Assembly: GCF_000150275.1 (NCBI RefSeq)
Contig: NW_002060943.1
Location: 1,152,731 to 1,216,730 of the forward strand
DNA length: 64,000 nucleotides
Source of the DNA: Trichoplax adhaerens
Lineage: Eukaryota > Placozoa > Uniplacotomia > Trichoplacea > Trichoplacidae
Direction of reading: 5' to 3'
The notes under the pieces were generated by a model that saw only the letters and a list, made by a program, of their open reading frames with translations, ran no database searches and was not told where the DNA came from. The stretch's first letter is position 1, and the number at the start of each line of letters is the position of its first letter. Shown piece after piece: positions 1 to 11,958 of this stretch. A program made the translations under genes and the position numbers.

Positions 1-38
1 TAAATTGAAAGGAAATTTTTTTTTCCTCTCCTGTGAAG

Positions 39-254
39 CATTTGACAAAGAAGTTGATTCAATCAAAAATACTGTCTATTGATAGTCGAATGAGGCCTGG
101 CGGTCACCTGCTTAGTCAATGGATCAATTCTGAAAGTATAAATTCAATGTTGGTCGAGAAGGCGGGAAAAATATCAAGTTGTTTATTGTACTCATTCTAT
201 ATTGCGTCAATCTCCATGTGTGATTGCTACTTAACATTGACGGCAACTAATTGA
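39..254 (+). CDS. possible terminal exon of a gene lying upstream of the window (unrecognised)
   Basis: A polypyrimidine tract at about 17-31 runs into an AG at 37-38, which looks like a splice acceptor. From base 39 one frame stays open for 71 codons to a TGA at 252-254. The peptide contains a stretch rich in Ser, Gly and Lys followed by a hydrophobic Cys-containing segment. I do not recognise it. The last 33 bases overlap the first copy of a tandem duplication (222-359), which argues against strong coding constraint. It could equally be a chance frame; the upstream exons, if any, are outside the window. Confidence 0.18.
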   Translation, partial: HLTKKLIQSKILSIDSRMRPGGHLLSQWINSESINSMLVEKAGKISSCLLYSFYIASISMCDCYLTLTATN

Positions 255-359
255 TATGAACGTCCTGTCGATTCAATTAGATTTGAAGACGATTGCTACT
301 TAACGTTGACGGCAACTAATTGATATGAATGTCCTGTCGATTCAATTAGACTTGAAGAC
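222..359. repeat. 69-bp tandem duplication, two copies
   Basis: Copy 1 is 222-290 and copy 2 is 291-359. Both begin GATTGCTACTTAAC and end with TTGAAGAC, and they differ at only a few positions, so the duplication is fairly recent. No coding role is visible. Confidence 0.9.
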
Positions 360-1096
360 AATCTATTGAGAAATGCAGTTGCGCTATTGTTTAGTATTGG
401 CTTCACGTGATCTTATTTTCAAGATTTCTTTTCCAACTATGCAATTCTTATTCTCTTTTACTTGTCTGGATAGGCCAAGTCCGAAGAATGAACAAAATCC
501 TTTTATCGGATAGAATTTATTCTTATATGGCTACAGGTTATTCTAGCCAGAAGAATTGTTTCACTTTTTCATAGGAAATACTCAAAATTATTTGCCATTA
601 GGGCTTAAACTGAGTTCGTGTTATATAATAATACAGTGCATACCTCAATGGCATCTGTAATCATCATGGTATATACAGTGATGGTCTTATAACCGAAGTA
701 AAAGATTTGAAGTCGATCAAGATAATATCGTAATATGATTGACAATGTTTCAATTATATACGTTTCCTTGTTGTATTTGACGTATTTGTCGTAACATTGT
801 TTTGTAATAGTAAGGGATATCCCATAGGCTATAACTTGTCTCGTATTATAATTTACAGAAATAGGAATGACACATTCCATTTGCTTTTTCTACACTTGTA
901 CTATCTACTGTATTAACCTTAAGATCACATATTACAAATATCCCACGTCCGCTAGGATACAGTATAATAGTTATGTGCTTATCAGATCTTGTTCAATCAT
1001 TACAGTTCCTTCATGGTGCGTTGTTGTCGCATTCATGATAGTACACTATTCTGTCAAGACGAAATAAATTCATGTCGCTAAGAACGCCATACTATT
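360..1096. other. intergenic, nothing supported
   Basis: AT-rich sequence. A 91-codon minus-strand frame (605-880) and a 66-codon plus-strand frame (867-1067) are open here. They overlap each other, show no splice context and resemble no family I know, so I treat them as chance. Confidence 0.5.
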
Positions 1097-1398
1097 ATTA
1101 TAATTATCAAATACTTTATTCAAGTGCTATACTATGTCTACATACTCCGTCCGCCATCTGACTTTTTATCAAACACCAAAAGTATCAAAGCATAACACAG
1201 TACATTTGGGAAATTTTTCATACATTCCGAAATTGCTTTTTTCGCACATTATAATTATCAAATGCTTTATTCAAGTGCTATACTATGTCTATATACTCCG
1301 TCCACCATCTGACTTTTCATCAAACACCAAAAGTATCAAAGCATACTACAGTACATTTGGGAAATTTTTCATACTTTCTGAAATTGCTTATTTCGCAC
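1097..1398. repeat. 151-bp tandem duplication, two copies
   Basis: Copy 1 is about 1097-1247 and copy 2 about 1248-1398. Both contain the words CAAGTGCTATACTATGTCTA, CATCTGACTTTT and ACAGTACATTTGGGAAATTT at an offset of 151. The small open frames across the array are repeated with it and are by-products of the duplication, not genes. Confidence 0.92.
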
Positions 1399-4300
1399 AT
1401 TATAACTTTAACATTAGCATTATTTAGTGATAGACATCTTTTGCTATTGCTAATTTTAACGAACAAAAGTTAGGGAGACTTAATTAGCGCTATTCTTTAT
1501 TAGTTAAAACTAACTTAGCGCATCATCCATCATTTAGGACGGCACTCATAAAATCTATCAGATATTTTAGCACGGATGACGCGGTTAGCACAACACATTT
1601 TAGTAGCACAAACTTAGGAAATGCTATAAGACAATCAAAATATGGAATATAGGTGTCAATACTGTACTTCTTATAAAATCGAACTCATTGATAAAAAGCC
1701 TATTGTATTTTGATAGATACTTATAAAGCGTATTGCATAACTACGGTTACCTACTGTTTCTGTTTATGTCTAAGATACTATGTCCAATAATTATAGTGAC
1801 GACTTAATAACTCGCACAGCATGGTGTGCACACTATGCTCACAATTTTCTATCATTGAGCTCAGATTACAATCGTTGAATAGTGACGAGTTGCAATCATG
1901 TATCGTAAATTGTAATTACTTTTAAAATTTTTAAAATAAGTTGTATACCAAGGTGGTCAGTATCCGAGTATCACGGTCAAGCTTTGGCCATGAAGATGTC
2001 TATGTATTATAATCCGTAGGCTTTATACTAAAGGCCTATACTTTTGCAATTTGTTAATGCTTATACTATCGAATTAATTTACTGCTTTTGGATAAGGTGA
2101 AGTGGAGTCGTGTTGAAATATTTTGGATGAATTGTCATTATGTGATTGGATAACTCATCTAAACTTGTTTAGGTTATCTTCATCTAGAGATTTCTATAAA
2201 TGTGAAACTCGGTTCGGATGTTGGTGAGAATATTTGTGCTCGCTTAGAAATAAACTTAGTTACCGTTATTTAACACAGCTATTGACTGCTTTTGTGTGAT
2301 ACTCAGGATACTGGTCATAGAGACAACTTGGTACAAAGTTATCGGAGGTTTGCAAAGGCTCAGAGATTTAGTTGACTACTTTAGTGCTTAGCTCAAATCA
2401 GTAGGACGATTGAGAAGTTTATTGGTGATCGATCTTATAGTATTCGCTTGTATTGCAATCGTAGCTGTCATACCGGGATAATAATATATTGCAATAACAA
2501 GAAAACTGTTGCATAAATTACTGGGTAAATTCGTCGTTGATGCTTAGGTTTTATAAGTAACCGCTGTCTGCCAGGTGCCGTATCATATTTAATCAACTGT
2601 AAATATTTTGTAAGTTTACGTAAAATCTATCATAGTGGTCGCTAAGAGTAAGCGTTGTTAGACTGATCATTGTCGGTAGATCACTGGGATGTATAAAGAT
2701 AACTCTTTAGATAAAAAAATGATTGCTTCTTCTAGCAATCATATTGGCTTGCCTCCATAGTACCATCAACATTATTCAATTTTCTTTAGACATAAATAAA
2801 CAACACTAACTTAATACGTTGATCCTGCCATCATGGAGAATCTTTCCAGTTGAAAGTTGATCTGTTGCATTTACTCTTCTTGAAGCTCTACGGAGTTAGA
2901 TTCTATTTCAAATTCTTGAAGAAACATGACGGGTTACAGTAGCTACGACCTTCTCTTTAGTTCGTAAAGGCGTTTTTTTTAATACACACATAGCTTTCAT
3001 GAAGACTTTGTTTAGCGTATAACATTATATCTATAGATTCTCAATCGAGTAGATATCTTTGCCTTTTTTTAATATCACTATCCGCATAACCTATAAAGTG
3101 AAGCAAGAGTTATAAAAATGTACCTTTCCAGCCTTAAAACTGCTAGATATATTGGAAATTAAAACTCTCAGATTTCCCTACCTGAGTTACAAAGTGTACA
3201 CGTGATCTCTAAAGGAGATAGAACTTCCTACAATGAAACAGAATTAAGAGTTAGATTTTTCATCCAGGAAATTTGACACGATTAATAGTAATTATAATCT
3301 CACATTTAGCTGAAATGCAGATTTGTCTCTAATCACCATTAGCTATACCGTATAGTGGCTGGAGATTAATAGTTATATACTAAGTCAGTATGAAAATCAT
3401 AGTTTTGATACTATTGGGCTTTGAATCGTACGGCGCAACTGCTGGAGATTTAATATACGCATAATTAGTGAAGGAAGCAGTACGGCAAACTGACACGAAG
3501 AAAAATGATTCATGATAACATTTACTGCTCGTTAGAAGCACTGATAGTTCTGTTGTACTGTATATCATAGTATATGGATGAAAGATTTTTAGCTTGCTAA
3601 TTTTCCTTAATAAACCATTGAAAGTTATGGTCATACTCCAATGGAATTAATAGATTACCTTAAGTGGAAATTGCTGTCTCAGATTTTAATATACAATTAC
3701 AGTATATCGCGATAATCTGGTTAATGCATTGATTACTAGTACAAACTCCCGTCGCTTTGCTGACGGTTTACGGTAATGTGCTCATTTAACAGATAGTATT
3801 ACCATTTGATAGACCTGTCAGAGGTTCAGTAACTTTATACCGTGTACTCTGCGTCCAAAGAGTGCCAAACGTTATTAATGTATAATCATTACTTTTAACT
3901 CGCGAATCTTACAAATATGTCCGTACCTCAGCTCAAATCTATAATCGCTTTATTGAATGAGCACCACGTCCATAGATTGTTACTGCATATTTAAACAGTT
4001 GCAATTAATAGGAAAAGGATAATATGCGCAAAATTTCTTAATTGTGAATGATATAAATCAACCCTTACCCGCTTAATAGCATACGTAATAAACATACTTG
4101 CTACATTTCATTCCGCAGCATGTAACTATATTTGGAACGACTCCAAGAAATTTTAAGTTATAATACTTTAACAGCTTCCATTAATTGAAGAAATTTACTC
4201 TTCTAGAATTTAGTGGCAGATAGCAAAAAGTAAAATGCTCGTTTGGTCTAAAGCATTTGCAAAGATGAGCCTACTTAAATAAGGCAATAACTTTAAAGTA

Positions 4301-6130
4301 CGATCTCGAAAAATTCATTTGATTATTACAACAGGCTCTATGTTAGATTCTACATACAGTATGTCTTTAAGGTTACCGCTCTAATCGCTACACATGGTAC
4401 TGTAGTTAGCCTATGCAAATCCTTTACTATCTATCATGCCATGAATGGGTTTCGAAGCAGTATAACTGCTATGTCACATATTTAGACTTTTATTATAAAT
4501 ATAGTAATAACTCTAAAATGTAAAGGAAGATTATCCAACATTTGATGAAAAAATATCGATATTCGTACTTTATTTTGTCGATCAAAGTGCCCAACTGTAG
4601 CTCCTATCTATAAATGACCTCTCTAATTAATTTACAATCCTCGAATTTTTCAAGACTATGACTCACTCTCTGTGGCAAATCACAATGATATTAGCGAATA
4701 TATTTTTACCTCGTCACAAATAGCGCCCTGAATTATTCTTAATGGTATTGTTTGTCAACGTGGTTGGTGAAGATAATTTTGAATGTTTATTAAACTTATA
4801 TATGTCAATATTTGCTTTCCCCATCATGGAGTTTCTTAATCCAAATTATAAAGTAATTACTGTTGATTTAATATCTACTAATAAACCCAGCTTGAAGTAA
4901 GCGGTAATATGACTCCTGCAATGTCTGTTGATAGAGTATAGATGACATTCTAAGAACTAAATTGTTCTTATTTAAGAACTATTGAAAAGCTCAATCGCGA
5001 TCTAGTTATTGTTTTTTAAATCATATAATTTTGTTTACGTGCTACACGACCATCGTGATAATTATTATGGCTTATATGTCTTTGTATAATATCGTGAAGT
5101 ACTGCATAAATCTTGAAGCTGATTACAATTTAGTGACATCTTTGTAAATGAATGTACTTAAATAAATAATTGATGCATATTTTTAACGGTATATGCGGTT
5201 ACACACACCTGCTTAGCGTAGAAAATCTCCTACATGAAAGCGTATAAATTTATACGATTGACAGTAAATTTAGAATGATGGTAACCTGTAAATCACAAAT
5301 CTAAATTTAGTAAGATTAATAAATTGATTGATAATGAAGTACTGTTCATACTCATAATAAGTGTATCTAGGAGAATGAGCCCTTAGTAAAAATATAGAGT
5401 TCGTTTTCGGCGTCAGTTACGTGTTTACATTGAAACTTTTCGAGAACTATTTACGTAAGATGAGTACCGTGTACGTACTCTTCGTAAATTTTTAAGATAT
5501 GGCTATTTTTGACGATGAGATGCTATTGGATTGTGAGACATAGTAAAATAGTACTAGCAATTAGTTGTTAGCAGCTAATTGGCATGCAATGATAACCTTA
5601 TTCGAATTTATTTCAAGTTTGGTTTAGAGTTGATTGAAAAATTTACAGTAGTACCTTTTTGGCACTATACATAGAAACTGCATTGAGAATGCATTTAATG
5701 CTTATTGCAGCATTCCATAGTAACTAACAGGAGCTCTGATAATTCTATGATATCGATAGTTAAGTAGAGAAGAAGATAGCTGACGTACGATGGGGGTAGA
5801 TAGCACGTTTTGTGAGTTCTATCGGAATTTATAAAGACCATTCGCTGTAATTCAATGCCAATCAATTAACGTTATCATTGAAAAGTTTGAAACTTAGCCT
5901 TTGCAAAATAGTTTGCCATTGGCTCAGTATTAGTAGCTATTTATTTACTATTAATTATTGCTCAGTAGGGCTGGCCCAGATAGATAACAATTGCGTTCTA
6001 TATTAAAGTCATTCATTAATTAATACCATGCTACTACTTCATGAAATAGGAATAAATGCCAATGTTATAGTTACAGAATGACGAAGGAGTACAGTAGGTC
6101 AGTGCAAGTCTTAAACGATGAAATTTAGAA
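1399..6130. other. intergenic, no gene seen
   Basis: About 4.7 kb of AT-rich sequence with no frame longer than 84 codons and no recognisable exon. Small inverted repeats occur: an 8-bp stem hairpin at 2719-2742 and a perfect 16-bp palindrome at 5241-5256. Confidence 0.5.
5241..5256. repeat. perfect 16-bp palindrome CGTATAAATTTATACG
   Basis: The sequence reads identically on both strands over 16 bases. In AT-rich DNA such palindromes occur by chance at low frequency; no function is implied. Confidence 0.8.
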
Positions 6131-6471
6131 CACACGCTGTACTGTACGGTTTTGCACAGTACTGTACACTGTACACTGTACTGTACAGTACTCGACTGCA
6201 GTACCGTAGATGTATTAGTACTGTACTGTACACGTACAGTACTGTACTGTAGTGTACTGTACTGTAGTCAAAAAATGTACAGTACAAAGGCTGTTCCAGT
6301 ATGAATCACAGAACAGTGATAAAACAAATAAACCGCGTAGTCGCTGTGTACAGTATAGTACTGTCCTGTACTGTACTGTACACTGTACAGTACATACTGT
6401 ACAGTACAGTACTAAGACTAAGACAGAGTGCAGCTACAGGACAGTACTGTGTAGTGTACTGTACGTACTGT
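6131..6471. repeat. cluster of palindromic TACTGTAC / GTACAGTA repeats
   Basis: Dense alternation of TACTGTA, TACAGTA, CACTGTACA and similar words, many nested into self-complementary runs. The overlapping 65-73 codon frames on both strands are artefacts of this repeat. It lies about 1.5 kb upstream of the Vangl start codon. The same word family recurs at 11.4-11.8, 12.4, 12.7, 23.2 and 23.6 kb. Confidence 0.9.
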
Positions 6472-7866
6472 AAATCCCCCTTTAGAAATGCTCTTGCGTG
6501 CAAGATAGCGTCCTGAACCGTGAGTGGTATATGACTCCGGCCCCTTACTGTTACCGCGTATAATTTTGTTAAAGGCCATTACAGTTAAGCCTCCAGATTG
6601 ATAACTAGCGGCTGATGTACTAAACTCTTAATTAGTTATAATTTATATGGCGAGATAACTGTAGTAAATAGACTTCATTTAATTGCCATCATTTGTCAAC
6701 GATATCGATAAAGAATAATTGAAGTTAAGTCATTTATTATTATTTTTACCCGAAAACGCGATAACAAGAAAAGAAGAATATAACGGTAATCATTAACGAG
6801 CTTCCGATTTCGTTTATAAATAATTGGACGACGTTTTTATACTTCTACTGTTGTTTTTGAAACTTTATTTTTATGTTTTTGATTTTCATCAATAACACTA
6901 TTTTGGGTTGCTGTTGTTTAGAGTGGCTAATTTAAGTGCACTTAGTATAAGCCGACGTTATCATTGCAATATCGATCGAACTATTATCTCAATTATTGTA
7001 TCGGATAAAATACATTCGAAAGTTCACTCAAGTTACGCTTAGTTGAAAGACTGGTCCTTCCTTCATCTCATACAGTACGTATAGTAATAAGCTGTACGAT
7101 ACGGGTGCGGCAGTAAGCCTTCTTTTACTCATTTCTCACCTGCTGCCGGAGGCCACTAGTTGTGTAACCCGTTGCAGTTCTTGTCAAATCACATTGGCAT
7201 TAGCTAACCTGAGATGCCATCCTGCATTTAATTCAAAACTCACCTTTCCTTATTAATACAGAAGACAAGCAGTAAAACTTTAAAATTAAAGCCGAACTAA
7301 CTTTTTTTATGTGTGTGCAAGATCATACAGTGTTCACTATGGGATCTACTGTACTGAAGAGCGAACCCCTTTTTTTTGCTGCACCGTATTTAATTAATTA
7401 AGGTGTCCTCGAATGATAATCGATTTTAAGAATGTTGGCCATATCGATTTCACAAGTTGTTACTATACTTACAAATAGACAATATTTTATTTAATTTCAA
7501 AAGTCTTATCTTTCTTCTCTTTTTTTGAATTCATTTTATCTGTTGTACGTACACATTTATAGTCCACTATCTTGTCATTCTTCTTAAGCATCATTACAAA
7601 AAATTGTTAGTAACAACCGAGTGTCAACCTTTTGTTTCTCTTAGTTTTGGGCTAACTTGCCTCATTTTTTATTCAATTTTATAATTTCAGTTGTTGATAA
7701 CGATTGAAAAGGTTTGAAAGGCAACAATTACCTTGATCCATTACCTCAATCAACTAATCAACGTATACAGTAATTGTATAATCGGAACGGCCACAACGAT
7801 TCTGATAGCCATTTCTTACAAGTTGTCGACTGTAACTGAAAAATTGACTGCAACCTGGTATCCCCC

Positions 7867-7868
7867 AG
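7867..7868 (+). other. probable splice acceptor in the Vangl 5' UTR
   Basis: The run GTATCCCCCAG ends 48 bases before the Vangl ATG and has the form of a 3' splice site with a short pyrimidine tract. The coding region itself needs no intron, so this would join an untranslated leader exon. The donor is not identified. Confidence 0.4.
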
Positions 7869-7916
7869 GTGATCAAGAATAGAGAAACAGAATTAACTGG
7901 GTCCTCATAAATCAAC

Positions 7917-9392
7917 ATGTCAAGTCAAGATGGTGAAGATGTTGTTGAAGTCCATGTTATCCGTCAGGATGAAAACTGGGGTGTTGGTCCAAGTGGTCGC
8001 GCTACTTCAATAGCTACATCGGATAGATCAGCAGGTATGGGCAATGTAACTTTTCGCCGAGATCATGATGACGATGACGATGAAAACCCTGCACCTTGGA
8101 ATTCATTGCTTTCAATTGGGGTTCCTATTGCCGTGGGTACTTTAGCTTTATTGACGCCTCTTATTTTCATTTTACTCCCTTTCATGATGGGAACAACATG
8201 GCAACTTTCGAATTGTGGTAATTATTGTAACGGCTCATATTTAACTCTAGCTATCAAAGAGATTATCCTTCTAATTGGCATATGGGCGTTGTATAGTAGA
8301 CACCATTCTCATTATACATTACCACGTCTAATAAGCTACAAGCTATTTGTATTATCGTTAGTTTTGATGGTGACCATCTGTTATTGGATTTACTATGTTG
8401 TCGCTGTCATTATACCCAAGTCTTCCGATTATGCATCTATTGTCGATCTCGCCGTCTCTTTAGTTGATATCTTTCTTTTCCTTCATTATATTTCGTTAAT
8501 ATTGTTGGAAATTCGTCAGCAACGGAATCATACACAATTCATACTTAAGGTTGTTCGCGATCCTGACGGTCAGCAACAATATTATCATCTCCACCGTACC
8601 AGCATTCAATTAGCAGCGTTGACTATATTGCAATATTATTATCGTGATTTTACTGCATATAATTCGGCTATGGAGAAAATGCTTGAACGCTATGTTGGCC
8701 GTAGTCAAACAGCATTAACATTATATGATATTGACGGCCGTTCCGGAGACGTCGAAGCGATGAGTACCCGCTCGCGTTCAGTTATTACGGCTTCGACCAA
8801 ACGAGGTGCAGGTAGTGCTATTAACGGTAATCGCAATGATAGGTATCACAATGAAACTGAATTTTATAAAAGAATTGATAAAAGACGAGCTCGACTAATT
8901 GCTGCAGCTGAAGAAGCCTTTGAACATATTAATCGTTTACGCCAAGATGAGCAAGACAGGAGTGGACCACCAATGAACCCAGATGATGTTGCTCATGCAA
9001 TATTTCCGTGTATGGCGCGTCAATTACAAAAATATTTAAGAGCCACTAAGCAACAAACATGGTATAAAATCGACTCTATCTTGAGGCATCTATCACATTG
9101 TGTAGCTTTAGGTGCAACTTCAAAAACTTTTTTGCAGCGCTATTTAACAACTCGACACTGTGCGATCCCATTAGAAGATGATGATCGTAATAAACCACAT
9201 CATTGGTCTTTAGAGTCGGAATTACCTGCACATAAATCACTCCATGAAGGAGCTTGGTTCGTCTTGAAACGAAATGAGGTCTCATTAATTGTTAGTGTAG
9301 TTAGATTGCCTCAATATAATATAACTGAACATACACTTGATCATACTGGTAGAAGAATTCGTTTGAATCCTAATCCTGAAACATCAGTTTAG
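7917..9392 (+). CDS. VANGL: Van Gogh-like (Vangl/Strabismus) planar cell polarity membrane protein
   Basis: A complete 491-residue intronless reading frame. Vangl is the four-pass core planar cell polarity protein that binds Prickle and Dishevelled at cell borders. The N-terminal cytoplasmic tail carries a DENWG motif (about 18-22), Ser/Thr-rich stretches and an acidic run (about 50-56). Four hydrophobic segments follow at about 66-91, 108-127, 142-166 and 176-198. The long C-terminal domain contains family blocks: KRRARLIAAAEEAF (about 322-335), AIFPCMARQLQKYLR (about 361-375) followed by TKQQ, and a terminal ETSV that matches the PDZ-binding end of vertebrate Vangl2. Length is near the usual 520-530; the N-terminus is somewhat short. 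ATG at 7917 is the first in frame. Identification rests on remembered family features, and I am confident of it. Confidence 0.95.
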   Translation: MSSQDGEDVVEVHVIRQDENWGVGPSGRATSIATSDRSAGMGNVTFRRDHDDDDDENPAPWNSLLSIGVPIAVGTLALLTPLIFILLPFMMGTTWQLSNCGNYCNGSYLTLAIKEIILLIGIWALYSRHHSHYTLPRLISYKLFVLSLVLMVTICYWIYYVVAVIIPKSSDYASIVDLAVSLVDIFLFLHYISLILLEIRQQRNHTQFILKVVRDPDGQQQYYHLHRTSIQLAALTILQYYYRDFTAYNSAMEKMLERYVGRSQTALTLYDIDGRSGDVEAMSTRSRSVITASTKRGAGSAINGNRNDRYHNETEFYKRIDKRRARLIAAAEEAFEHINRLRQDEQDRSGPPMNPDDVAHAIFPCMARQLQKYLRATKQQTWYKIDSILRHLSHCVALGATSKTFLQRYLTTRHCAIPLEDDDRNKPHHWSLESELPAHKSLHEGAWFVLKRNEVSLIVSVVRLPQYNITEHTLDHTGRRIRLNPNPETSV

Positions 9393-11394
9393 TTACTTAG
9401 TGCCTACTATTTGAGCCTTACTAGTATGGTAGAGAGGATTTTCTTTCTTAAGGCTTTCAATAAGCTCAGTTACTACTGTAATGATATCTTAAAAACGAAA
9501 GAGAAGCTGTACTCTACAGCTCTCAAGGTAGCATGGCATTATAAAAATGATGCGGAAAACAATTATTCTCAACAATGTAATCGTTTTTATTATTTTGACA
9601 CTCTTTGACATTGTATCTTTCATCCTCTTTGGTTACTTCTATACGAAGACTGTCTAGGAGTGTTATCTGTTACATTATTCCATTGAATGTGAAATTTTTT
9701 AACTTGTATTGATAAACACTATAGTTTCAGTTTTGCCATTCATATGTATACTGTCATATACAATCCTTGGGTATTAACGCTGACCTTTAATGCCGTTTTT
9801 AGTTCTAGGGGGGTACGCTGTGCTATGCATCATAATTAATTTTTATTTGTTTAAATTCATATTTTACTTTTGTTTGGCTCTTTACCATGTCTAGACTTTA
9901 AAATCCAGGTTATTATTGCTTAATCAAAGTTATCTATGTAATCCATTGATGAATAGCCTTACTGATGGAATAGTTAAATAGCTTAGACTGTGCTTTCGTT
10001 TGAAACCTTAATTTTAATTGCAGCCGGTTTGATTGTATTAATGATGATTATTTTCGGATTTGATTCATCATCATTAAATGATGGCCATTTTAGATCAAAG
10101 AACAATTAAGATTGTGATAATCGTCATATTCAATATAGCAATTACTTGACATTTGTATTTTCTTAGTTATTACTGTTTGGTTAATTATTTTTATTGATTG
10201 CTGTTCATTCCGCGTTTTACTTATTAGAATTTACAGTACCTTTATGATGATATATTACAGAATGTCAGAAACTATATGCTGTACTAGCTGTGGTTATCGA
10301 GGAAAACTGTTAGACATATAGTACTGTACTACGATGTAATTTTAGAGGGAATATGTGAAGGATATGTATTCAGTGAAAATATTTCTTAAAATAATTAAGA
10401 TTTATAAGGGAAATGACGGACTGGTTACCCAATTTTATCACAGTAACTGTTGATGATATCTTGTAACGTGATTTAACTAGTTTTTTTAATGTTGTTATGT
10501 ATTGTACTGTAATCATGATCATTGTGCAACGATGGTATCATTTTGTAATATAGATGCATGTACATCAAATTTCTATTGGTAGAATATTTGCTGCTATTTG
10601 CTTTATGTTTACTACTTTTCTTGCCAAGCTGAGCGTTTTATAAACAAATCTAGAAAGATTTAACTACGATCCGACTTGATGAAGTAGCATCATGACGGCA
10701 ACCGTTATCTACCTATCGAAAATCATCGTATTCATTAATGTTATCAATTTCTATTTCTTGTCGGGCATCACATACTGTATGAACGTTATAACACATTAAA
10801 TGTGTCTTCCTTACGATGTATATCTCTTGTCCATGATAAGCTTTAGTTCAATATAGATTTTAATACTAACTTGATGATACAATAAAGGGATTCTTTGTGC
10901 TATCAGGTAAAATATTGAATGGATAGGAAAAACAATCGATTTTAAATCAATTTATACTATTGCTTAATTGTCTTTACGATATTGTCCAATGACACATTGC
11001 AGATTACGAGGTAAAAGTTCAAATAAAATGTATTATTATTGAAGGAAGTAGTCAAAGTCTTAGTATCAATGCTACCCTAGCTATGAGATTGATCCAACTT
11101 ACAGTAGGATTCGATCTTGATTTTTACATTAGGCAAATTATTGAATATTATAATCTCTAATAACTATAAATTGTAGAGGTAGATCATAGCAGCTAACCGG
11201 GAAATAAAAAGTCATTTTTTAAACTAGAACCAAAGTAGATTAAATGGTTTACTGTATTACGATTAATGAATACCCGGAATATCGATTAATTTCTTGTCAA
11301 ATAAACGTTAGTTACTTTTATGCACCGTCCATTTGACCACTGGAGTTTAGTAATTTACTTCGTTGCAATGTACCGCATTAGCGACTTCGAGTAG
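9393..11394. other. Vangl 3' flank / intergenic
   Basis: AT-rich, with no further gene. The first part is presumably Vangl 3' UTR. An AATAAA occurs at 10881-10886, about 1.5 kb after the stop, and is only a candidate polyadenylation signal. The small frame at 9411-9608 starts with TTG and has no family resemblance. Confidence 0.45.
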
Positions 11395-11835
11395 CGTACT
11401 GTACAACTCGATGTACTGTACAGTACTGTACTGTGTCACAGTCATCTGTGACAGTACCCTGGATTGTCCCTGACGGATCCATAGAGGTTTTTACCTCTAC
11501 GGACGGACTATGGCACGACATAGGCGCCTATGCGCAGAGCCTTCCGATAGCATGATGATAATGATGTGAGATCACTTGATCACCTGCACATTTTGTCCAT
11601 TGTTATAGTACTGTGCACTGTGCAGGGTTCACTGTACACTGTACAGTATCATGGACGGCTGTACCGTACTGTACTGTACTGTACAGTACTGTCATCCATG
11701 AATGTACTGTACAGTACTAATGAAAAGGCTTCCAATCTCACTCACGTGACGAACACTCTCATGTGGTACTAGCAAATACTGTACTGTCTGTCTGTCAGTA
11801 CTGTACTGTAGTGGACAGTCTGGACTGGTGTACTA
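11395..11835. repeat. stacked palindromes and TACTGTAC repeats upstream of WASHC2
   Basis: This block is visibly richer in G+C than its flanks. It holds TACTGTACAGTACTGTAC runs at about 11411-11432 and 11661-11720. Between them are separate inverted repeats: TGTCACAG/CTGTGACA with a 4-nt loop (11434-11453), TAGAGGT/ACCTCTA with a TTTT loop (11482-11499) and the perfect palindrome CATAGGCGCCTATG (11519-11532). It ends about 120 bp before the first WASHC2 ATG, so it may overlap the promoter. Confidence 0.85.
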
Positions 11836-11958
11836 AAAGGAAAGTAGTCCGTAATACAGTAGCAGTCCAGCATCGACCTGGTACACACTGGTGTTAGACC
11901 TTGGAAACTGACAGACAGATAGGTACAGTCATACAAGACGTACGACGTCATTTGCATT

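Noticed and set aside
605-880. 91-codon minus-strand frame with a true ATG
   Set aside because: No family resemblance, no splice context and overlapped by another chance frame; cannot be supported.
6252-6516. Overlapping 65-73 codon frames on both strands
   Set aside because: Generated by the TACTGTAC repeat, which lacks stop codons in several frames.
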